Position numbers and translations under genes: made by a program
Shown: positions 12,629 to 18,884 of the stretch, in pieces
Position numbering within the stretch: position 1 is the first letter of the stretch
Layout of the letters: the number at the start of each line of letters is the position of its first letter
The notes under the pieces: model-generated
What the model saw: only the letters and a program-made list of their open reading frames with translations
Database searches by the model: none
Told to the model about the DNA's origin: nothing
Assembly (NCBI GenBank): GCA_016287765.1
Contig: JAEEWS010000049.1
Location: 1-18,884 of the forward strand
Source: Lachnospiraceae bacterium
Lineage (GTDB): Bacteria; Bacillota_A; Clostridia; Lachnospirales; Lachnospiraceae
Reading direction: 5' to 3'
DNA: 18,884 nt

Positions 12629-15544
12629 TTATGACTGTAAAAGGTTGAGTATGTTCTGAGGTCTTTCGTTAGCCTGTGAAAGCATTGAAGTAGCTGCCTG
12701 CACAAGTACCTGAAGCTGTGTATAAGTAGCCATTTCACTTGCCATGTCCGTATCCTGTATTCTGGAAAGGGCTTCCGTAAGGTTTTCGGAAGAGGTATCA
12801 AGAGAGTTGATGGCATGGTCCAGACGGTTCTGGTAAGCACCCAGTTTAGCACGGATGGAAGAAACTTCCAGGATCGCGTTATTAAACATGGTGATGGCGC
12901 TCTGGGCACCGTCCTGGGTGGAAATGTCGGCGGAATCAATGAACAATGTGGTGGTATCCACGCAAGGGATACGGATCTCCATTGTCTGTCCTTCGCTGGC
13001 ACCGATCTGTAAGGTCATGGGACCTGCATCAAGGACCGTGACAGTAGTCTCGCGGCTGATGGATCCGGCGGAGGCCTGAAGGATCATCTCAAAACCGTTG
13101 CGGTCACGGACAGTGATGTAATCACCGTCTATGGAGACTGTAGCTGTTTCCGAGAAACCACCCGCGTTCTTGCCGTTCTTTGTTACTACGGACTGGCCTT
13201 CCGAGATTCCTGTAACTTCGGCACCGGTGGAAATGGTGGTGTTGTAGAAGTTCAGTGTGTTGTCCGCAGTTACCGTAAAGTCGCCGGTGGAATCCATTGT
13301 GAAGGATATATCCGAAGGATCGTTAAGGTCCGCATTTACCGTAAGTGAAGGAACTTCGGCGTTACACAGCTCCGACATTGCCTTTATCACCGCTTCGTTG
13401 GTGTGATCCGCAGACAGTGTCTGGGTTCTGGTAAGAGTGGTGGTGCCGGATGTATATACCATTGTAAGAAGGCTGTCCGTGATGGTGAAATCAACGGTAT
13501 CGCCGTTTGTCATAGCCACATTTATATTGCCTGTTCCGGCATCTTCGGATCCGTCTATTCCGGTGGAGGCCGAAGGATTTACCAGTACCATATTCGGGTC
13601 CGAAATGGAAAGGCTTAATCCCGAAACGGAAGATTCCAGTGAGAACTTGTTTCCGTTTGCCGAAAGGGAGAATATATTGTTATAGGTAGTTCCGTTATAG
13701 CTTCCTGCCGAAGCAAGTGCTGTATTCAGAGCGGAAGCGATGTTGGCCTTTGTTGAACCGGCGGGTATATTTACCGTAACGGTATCGGTGTAGGAACCGT
13801 CTGCCGAAGCAATGGTAAGTTCCAGATCGCCGCCGTTAAAGGTAATGTTGGATCCGGATACGATAAATTCGGAAGCTGTATTTTCCGAAAGATAACCGCT
13901 GGTATCGAAAGCCGCTACCGATGAGTAGTCGGGATCGGTGGACGAGAAGACCAGATAGTTTCCGGTTGTACCGCTCTCAACCGTGAGATCGATAAGAGCT
14001 CCGGAAAGAGTGGAGTAAAGCTGAGTGATCTGATCGATAACGTCGTTATTTGTAGGATTTGCGGGAAGGGCCGATGAGGTCTGGGTGCGCACGGTAGCGC
14101 CCTCTTCGATGTAACTCATGGTCACAGTGCCGTTTTCAACAGTGAATTCCAAAGAACAGGTCTTGCCCTCGGAATTGGTGAAAACAGCTGACATGGTGCC
14201 TTCCGAAGCGGCATCTGTACCAACGAACTCCGAACCCTTTACGGAAGCGGGCTTGTTGTCACATATGCCTGTATTGTCGTCTGTAACAGAAAGGGAAATT
14301 TCTTTGCCTGAAGCTGTGGTAACAGCTGAAAATGTAATATAGCCGTTGCTTTCCGTAACGGAAAGATTGAGTGCATCCATTCCCGAAGTATTTGCCGCAA
14401 GGTCATGCATTGCAGTTATCACATCTGCATATGTATTGTCGGTGATCGTCTGACTGGCTGTGATAACATTACCTGCATAATCCGTGTAATCCATTCTGAC
14501 AGTACCCGCAGTGACCGTAAACTTTACGGTCTCGGTAAATCCTGTTTCATTATTGTTTATGGCATAGGTAAGAGAGCCTGTTCCGCAATTGGAGGAAGAA
14601 ACGATACCGTCACATACGGCGGAAGCGCCCTTTGCACTTTCTGTTCCCAGAGAAACGGCTGAATCCGAACCTCTTGAAAGGACTGTGCCGGAAAGACCCA
14701 GAGCAGCCGCAAGATTGGAATTACTGCAGCTTACGGAAAGAGTGGCATCGGTACCGTAATCCTCGGTTACAAAAAGCAGGGAGGTGGTTCCGGGAAGAGC
14801 GTTCTGAGCGGAGATGGGTGCATATCCGCCTTCTCCCGCAGCATCTTCCACACCGTTGGTAAGACCCACATAGATGTTCATCCTGTCACAGGTTGCTGTG
14901 AGCTTCGTAAGGATGTCATCAATGGAATCTCCTGCATCTATTGAAACTTCTTCGTTATTTATTGTGATCGTTCCGGCATCGGGAGCTGAAGAATGAGTGA
15001 TCTTGGTCATTATCTTTGCCTGTGAAGCTTCTTTGTCCACTTCAAAGGTGTAGCTCTTAACGTTTACGTTGTCGGAAAGGGAGATGAGCTTAACCGCATT
15101 GTTGTCGGAGTAGGAACGTCTGTCCACTGTTCCGTCCAGCAAAGTCTTGGTGTTAAACTCGGTAGTGGTGGAGATCCTGTTTATCTCCTGCTTCAGCTGC
15201 GCAACTTCGTCCTGGAGTGTGGCACGGTCTTCATCCGTGTAGGAACCGTTGGCTGCTTCAACCGCCAGCTCTCTCATTCTCTGGAGCATCTGTTCCACTT
15301 CGATCAGGGCACCTTCTGCGGTCTGGATGACCGAGATACCGTCGGAGGCGTTTCTGGATGCCTGATTAAGCCCGGCGATCTGTGTCTTCATCTTTTCGGA
15401 AATCGCAAGACCCGCAGCATCATCAGCCGCACAATTTATCCTGTATCCGGAGGAAAGTCTCTGAAGGCTCTTTTCCAGTGTGGTATTGTTTTTGCTGAGT
15501 ATGTTGTTGATCTTTAAAGCTGAAATGTTGTGATTAATTCTCAT
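12629..15544 (-). CDS. fliC: Large flagellin with expanded variable domain
   Basis: This 971-aa structural subunit of the flagellar filament is exported unfolded through the growing filament. The N-terminal D0/D1 region (1-~140: MRINHNISAL..., RINCAADDAAG, LQRMRELAVEAANG) and the C-terminal region (~873-971, ending NILNLLQS) are typical and conserved. Between them lie about 730 variable residues, far more than in ordinary flagellins. These hold a Flagellin_IN-like segment (~190-228), three diverged modules (~321-424, 448-547, 671-762) and another IN-like segment (~572-612). Nine cysteines are present (38, 219, 273, 311, 320, 428, 463, 727, 861), unusual for flagellin. The AAGGAG ribosome site (+ strand 15553-15558) overlaps the upstream stop. 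No separate promoter is obvious, so it appears co-transcribed from the upstream sigma-28 promoter. Confidence 0.95.
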   Translation of the reverse strand: MRINHNISALKINNILSKNNTTLEKSLQRLSSGYRINCAADDAAGLAISEKMKTQIAGLNQASRNASDGISVIQTAEGALIEVEQMLQRMRELAVEAANGSYTDEDRATLQDEVAQLKQEINRISTTTEFNTKTLLDGTVDRRSYSDNNAVKLISLSDNVNVKSYTFEVDKEASQAKIMTKITHSSAPDAGTITINNEEVSIDAGDSIDDILTKLTATCDRMNIYVGLTNGVEDAAGEGGYAPISAQNALPGTTSLLFVTEDYGTDATLSVSCSNSNLAAALGLSGTVLSRGSDSAVSLGTESAKGASAVCDGIVSSSNCGTGSLTYAINNNETGFTETVKFTVTAGTVRMDYTDYAGNVITASQTITDNTYADVITAMHDLAANTSGMDALNLSVTESNGYITFSAVTTASGKEISLSVTDDNTGICDNKPASVKGSEFVGTDAASEGTMSAVFTNSEGKTCSLEFTVENGTVTMSYIEEGATVRTQTSSALPANPTNNDVIDQITQLYSTLSGALIDLTVESGTTGNYLVFSSTDPDYSSVAAFDTSGYLSENTASEFIVSGSNITFNGGDLELTIASADGSYTDTVTVNIPAGSTKANIASALNTALASAGSYNGTTYNNIFSLSANGNKFSLESSVSGLSLSISDPNMVLVNPSASTGIDGSEDAGTGNINVAMTNGDTVDFTITDSLLTMVYTSGTTTLTRTQTLSADHTNEAVIKAMSELCNAEVPSLTVNADLNDPSDISFTMDSTGDFTVTADNTLNFYNTTISTGAEVTGISEGQSVVTKNGKNAGGFSETATVSIDGDYITVRDRNGFEMILQASAGSISRETTVTVLDAGPMTLQIGASEGQTMEIRIPCVDTTTLFIDSADISTQDGAQSAITMFNNAILEVSSIRAKLGAYQNRLDHAINSLDTSSENLTEALSRIQDTDMASEMATYTQLQVLVQAATSMLSQANERPQNILNLLQS

Positions 15545-15556
15545 TCACGATTCTCC

Positions 15557-18500
15557 TTACTCTGTATCCGCCTGTCTTACATGAGTCACGAATACCTTGG
15601 CGATCCTGTAAAGCTCATTGGAGGGGCTTGTGGAGGCTGCATCCTCGGGAACATCTTTGTAAAGGCCCGAAGTCTTGTAATCGTAACGGTCTGACGGAAC
15701 TTCTTCGGCGCCGTAGAAGATGGAGCCGATCTGTATTCCGTTCTGGGCAAGTCCCGCAAAAAGATTTAACTGACGATCTTTAAGAAGGGAGATACCTTTG
15801 GCGGTGGTGCTGCTTATAAAGCATTTCATTTTGTTGTTTTCAATTGAAGCTTCCGCGGAAACGGTACCCAGGTTCTCCGTGGGAACCGATGCATATACGC
15901 GGGAAGTCTGATTTTCCTCATCATCTACGATGGTAACCTTCATACTTACGATCTCGTTCCCGGTATCAATGGGGATGTTGTAAAACTTACGCTTACCCAG
16001 TCGGTTCATGAAGCGTATGCCCACATCCATTTTCTTAAGGGCCTTAACATCCTGTTTGTTAAGGGAAGGATCGTGCTGGATCTCTTTCTTGATATCCTTG
16101 GATTCGTTTACGAAGGCCTGATAGGCTTCCGACATCTCTTCGTCGCTGTTCAGACTCTCGAGAAAATCGGGAAGTATTCCTTCTTCGCCGGTAGCCAGTG
16201 TCTTAAAACGTTTCCAGTTCTTGAAGATGGTATTGTCATCGTTTAAAAGGTCTTTGGCTGCTTCGATATTTTCTATATTTGTAAGTATGTTGAAATCTTC
16301 CAGAAAACGTGTGGCATTCTGTCCTGTAGCCGCCAGTTCGTTCAGGTTTTTAAGCCATTCGTCGGCGGTATAGTGCATGTCTTCTGTTAGTTCCTTTAAT
16401 GTATTATCGGCAGATTCCACCAATTTATTTAGTGCTTCTCCCTCGGGAGATAAAGGTTTTGATAACCCCGCACGTATCTTGTTTTCAATCCTGTCAACGT
16501 CTCCGGCCACTTTCGAAAGATTTTCGAAAGTATCGTTTATAATTGTTTCATGACCTGAAGCTTTGCCGGAACGTATGGCTGTGAGAAGCCCCTGTAAAGT
16601 GGGTTCCGTGCCTGTTCTGAAGAGATTGCCGAGAGCGGAGTCCTCGGATTCCTGTATCTGGTGAAGAGCCCTGTAGATGGCAAGATAAGCGTCTCTCTCT
16701 TCGGGTGTAAGCTCATTCTTCCTGTCAAGATTAACCAGGAAGGCAGCATATGAATCCTCGGCGGATATACCTTTTTCCTGCTTTATTTCCGAAGCCTTTA
16801 AGATAAGGTCGTCCAGTTTCTGATTTAAAGGATTGATGCCGTCGCGGATCATCTGTACCGTAACGGAAGGAGTGAGATCTGCAAAGGTTTCCTGTAATTT
16901 GCCGTCATATTCAGCCACCTTATTGATGTTTTCGGGGGTGATCTCGGCGGAAGCATAGCCCAAGATCCTGGTAGCTCTTCTGGTCTCCTCGGTTACGGGA
17001 AGACCTGCGTTTTCAATGAGCCTGTCCACATTTGCGAAAGCTTTTTCCATGCTGTCCCCGTACTTGGCGGAGGGAGCGGTCATAACGGTCTCGAAGGTAT
17101 CGTTAAACTTGCCCATTACATGGCTGTAGGTACCCTGACCGTCACGGAAAAGCTCGTTTATCGTAATGTTTTCTGCCTTGTCCACCGTGTCATATACAAG
17201 GGCTGCGGGCATGTTCTCTATCTCTTTTAATTTCTGTGTTGTATCCTTTAAAAGGTCCACATCGTTCTGGGTGAAGCTTCCCGGAGCTGCTCCGGACTGT
17301 CTGAAGAAGTCGGAGTAGTAACGGTTTTCAAGGGCACGCAGGTCGTTAAGCAGCCTGTTCATGGAAACGGAGTCTATACGTATGCCTTCTTTTGCAAGAC
17401 GATAACCCGCTTCGTAGGTCATCTTTGCCTTGATCTCTTCCAGCTGACGGCGTGCTTTAATGGAAGCTGCATTTCCCATTCCGGAATTGGTGTATTCCTC
17501 AAGGTAAGTGGGAACCACAGCATTATTGTTCACTTCCTCCTGGGCTTCGTGGATCTCTCCGAGAGAGAGCTCCATCCTGTCGGCGGAATATTCACCGGTC
17601 TGAGCTGCCTTTTTGGCCACTGCATAGTCAATGCCGGCGTCTGTAACATTGTCGTTGTTCTTGATTATCTGACGGATCTGCTTGGCGGTGGAAGAAAGAA
17701 GGTTTGCCGACTTGGGATCCTGCCCCACGGAAATGGCATCAACGGATCTGGTAAGTATCTCTTCCTTTGTAAGCTTGATCTTGGTGAGCTGAGAATAGGC
17801 TTTAAGGTTATCCGCCGTAAGAGGGATATCCTTCTTTATAAAATCCTGAGCTGCTTCCATCATGTCTCTTCCCTGGCGGAGTCCTGCCTGGAAAAGGAGA
17901 TGGCTGACAGTGGGCTGAAGCTGGTTCCATGCAGCTTCCGTAAGGGTCTTTTCTTTCTTTGCGCATGCTGATGCCGCACGGGCTTCTGCGATGTTTTCAA
18001 GAGTGGGAGTCATCTTGTTTCTGATAAGATACTCTGCCTCTGCTCCGGACACCGTTCTTTCGTTACCGCTCATTTCAAGAGCGATGGCGATCCTCTGAAG
18101 ATTGGCTTCGGTAACGGGAAGATTTGCACGCATAAGTTTGTCCGCGATCTTTTCCGCGTCCGGATTACCGCCCAGGCTCTTTATAGCCATGGCTATGATG
18201 GCTTCTCTGTCATCTATCTTTGCTTCTATCTGACTTTCCAGCGCATCATTAAAAAGCTCCTTCTGAAGCTTCAGCCTGTCCACGGCGGCGCTGAGTTCTT
18301 CCGCAGTCATACCGAATACATCAAAGCCCTCGTTTATGAGTTCTTCCATATCTTCCGTAGTCATCTTGTTGGAAGTGTCTTCCAGCTTTTCCTGATTCTT
18401 TTCGGCTTCGGTCTTGTTGTCCTCTTCCGAAGCAGCAGCTGCCTCTTCGTTTCCCAGATTTTTGGAATAGAGGTCCGAAGTCTGTGCGGAATCCAGATTT

Positions 18501-18676
18501 TCTTCAACAGCACCGAAGGATGCTTCTATGGATTGAAAGGAGGATTTGGAAGAAGAGGCTGTCTTTGTGCCTTTTCCCTGTCCGATCTTGCTGAGAGCTT
18601 CTTCGAGACCCGAAGAAGATGTCTTTGTTTCCTGATTGTTTACGCCATAAGCTGCATATGCATTCTGTATATTCAT
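15557..18676 (-). CDS. Large FliK-like / DUF6240-type flagellar-associated protein
   Basis: I do not recognise this 1039-aa protein with certainty. It resembles DUF6240-type proteins encoded near flagellar genes in Lachnospiraceae. Residues ~20-110 are low-complexity, rich in Ser, Lys, Glu and Ala. A mostly helical body follows, with a recurring x(L/I)P(V/L)Txx(N/T) motif at about 185, 285 and 559. Residues ~901-988 (YNIPIDTGNEIVSMKV... to IQIGSIFYG) look like the FliK C-terminal hook-length domain, including a VPTENLGTVS segment. No signal peptide is present. The ATG at 18676 (MNIQNAYAAYG) has AGAGG 11 nt upstream; an in-frame TTG at 18748 is rejected because it lies in the 5' hairpin. The flagellin gene starts 12 nt downstream. 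A role in flagellar export or length control is inferred. Confidence 0.75.
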   Translation of the reverse strand: MNIQNAYAAYGVNNQETKTSSSGLEEALSKIGQGKGTKTASSSKSSFQSIEASFGAVEENLDSAQTSDLYSKNLGNEEAAAASEEDNKTEAEKNQEKLEDTSNKMTTEDMEELINEGFDVFGMTAEELSAAVDRLKLQKELFNDALESQIEAKIDDREAIIAMAIKSLGGNPDAEKIADKLMRANLPVTEANLQRIAIALEMSGNERTVSGAEAEYLIRNKMTPTLENIAEARAASACAKKEKTLTEAAWNQLQPTVSHLLFQAGLRQGRDMMEAAQDFIKKDIPLTADNLKAYSQLTKIKLTKEEILTRSVDAISVGQDPKSANLLSSTAKQIRQIIKNNDNVTDAGIDYAVAKKAAQTGEYSADRMELSLGEIHEAQEEVNNNAVVPTYLEEYTNSGMGNAASIKARRQLEEIKAKMTYEAGYRLAKEGIRIDSVSMNRLLNDLRALENRYYSDFFRQSGAAPGSFTQNDVDLLKDTTQKLKEIENMPAALVYDTVDKAENITINELFRDGQGTYSHVMGKFNDTFETVMTAPSAKYGDSMEKAFANVDRLIENAGLPVTEETRRATRILGYASAEITPENINKVAEYDGKLQETFADLTPSVTVQMIRDGINPLNQKLDDLILKASEIKQEKGISAEDSYAAFLVNLDRKNELTPEERDAYLAIYRALHQIQESEDSALGNLFRTGTEPTLQGLLTAIRSGKASGHETIINDTFENLSKVAGDVDRIENKIRAGLSKPLSPEGEALNKLVESADNTLKELTEDMHYTADEWLKNLNELAATGQNATRFLEDFNILTNIENIEAAKDLLNDDNTIFKNWKRFKTLATGEEGILPDFLESLNSDEEMSEAYQAFVNESKDIKKEIQHDPSLNKQDVKALKKMDVGIRFMNRLGKRKFYNIPIDTGNEIVSMKVTIVDDEENQTSRVYASVPTENLGTVSAEASIENNKMKCFISSTTAKGISLLKDRQLNLFAGLAQNGIQIGSIFYGAEEVPSDRYDYKTSGLYKDVPEDAASTSPSNELYRIAKVFVTHVRQADTE

Positions 18677-18735
18677 AAGTACTTTTACCTCTCGTAAATA
18701 TAAAAGTCTGTAACGTGTTTTTGTGATCTTTTCTA

Positions 18736-18757
18736 ACGAGCCGTACAACAGGCTCGT
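18736..18757 (-). other. Stem-loop at the expected 5' end of the flagellar transcript
   Basis: ACGAGCC (18736-18742) and GGCTCGT (18751-18757) form a perfect 7-bp stem with an 8-nt loop. The promoter -10 ends at 18763, so transcription should begin at about 18756, placing this hairpin at the very start of the mRNA. No T-run follows. It may stabilise the message; this is inference. Confidence 0.6.
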
Positions 18758-18762
18758 AACAT

Positions 18763-18790
18763 ATATCGGCTACTTTCGGTAAAAACATTA
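18763..18790 (-). promoter_or_regulatory. Sigma-28 (FliA/SigD)-type flagellar promoter
   Basis: On the minus strand the -10 element is GCCGATAT (18763-18770), a perfect match to the B. subtilis SigD consensus as recalled. The -35 is TAATGTTT (18783-18790), close to TAAAGTTT, with a 12-nt spacer (11 is typical). It lies about 90 nt upstream of the flagellar operon start and 16 nt from the nearest repeat unit. This fits control of filament genes by the flagellar sigma factor. Confidence 0.72.
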
Positions 18791-18798
18791 GTCAAAAT

Positions 18799-18884
18799 GA
18801 GCCTAGGGGACGGGGTTAGGGGTTCACTTTTTGACACCCGGGGACGGGGTTAGGGGTTCATTTTTTTGACACCCGGGGACGGGG
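18799..18884. repeat. Right array of the same 34-bp repeat, truncated by the window end
   Basis: On the plus strand G-rich copies with core GGGGACGGGGTTAGGGG start at 18806 and 18840, and a partial copy at 18875-18884 runs off the end. The joints read GACACCC (18833-18839 and 18868-18874). The period is 34 and then 35 nt, because the second copy has extra T. The inner edge, CATTTTGAC on the other strand after GGCTC, resembles a degenerate half-unit. Orientation is opposite to the left array on the map. Confidence 0.92.

Noticed and set aside
18677..18748. TTG start adding 24 residues to the FliK-like protein
   Set aside because: It lies inside the 5' hairpin a few bases after the predicted transcript start, without a ribosome site. 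The ATG at 18676 has AGAGG.

Overview
The window looks like chromosome from a motile, low-to-mid GC Gram-positive anaerobe of the Clostridia, most likely family Lachnospiraceae (a Butyrivibrio/Pseudobutyrivibrio/Roseburia-type relative). This rests on protein resemblance recalled from memory, not on a search: a eukaryote-like (type 2) IleRS, a DUF951 + DUF6171 small-protein pair, a COG2407-type fucose/arabinose-isomerase-like protein, and a flagellin/FliS pair preceded by a very large FliK-like protein. No tRNA, rRNA, CRISPR array, insertion sequence or prophage gene was seen.

Layout. (1) Positions 1-186: an array of 34-bp repeats that starts with a nearly perfect 73-nt hairpin. (2) 191-7055, + strand: a tightly packed operon plsC - ileS - glgP - DUF951 - DUF6171 with gaps of 5 nt or less or overlaps, read from a promoter that abuts the repeat array. 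(3) 7250-8743, + strand: a single isomerase-family gene with its own candidate promoter and a textbook terminator. (4) 8836-10827, - strand: metG, convergent with the isomerase gene. (5) 11016-12002, + strand: a LacI-family regulator divergent from metG, with recognisable promoters for both in the shared 188-nt gap. (6) 12001-12044: a terminator hairpin serving the LacI gene and, more strongly, the opposing flagellar operon. (7) 18676-12139, - strand: a late flagellar operon encoding a 1039-aa FliK-like protein, a 971-aa flagellin and the chaperone FliS, read from a sigma-28-type promoter at 18763-18790. (8) 18799-18884: a second array of the same 34-bp repeat, running off the end of the window.

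How the parts work together. The first operon mixes phospholipid synthesis (PlsC), isoleucine charging (IleS), glycogen breakdown (GlgP) and two small cysteine-containing proteins, so it reads as a housekeeping growth unit. The last operon supplies filament protein, its export chaperone and a probable export-apparatus or length-control partner under a flagellar sigma factor. The LacI regulator has no sugar cluster beside it; the isomerase gene is the only carbohydrate gene nearby with its own promoter.

The most unusual features are the two 34-bp G/C-rich arrays. They bracket the window, each lies just upstream of an operon promoter, and both have the same orientation relative to the operon they precede. 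Next in interest are the oversized, cysteine-containing flagellin with three diverged internal modules and the FliK-like protein encoded directly before it. The window begins and ends inside the repeats, so it may be a whole contig broken at them.
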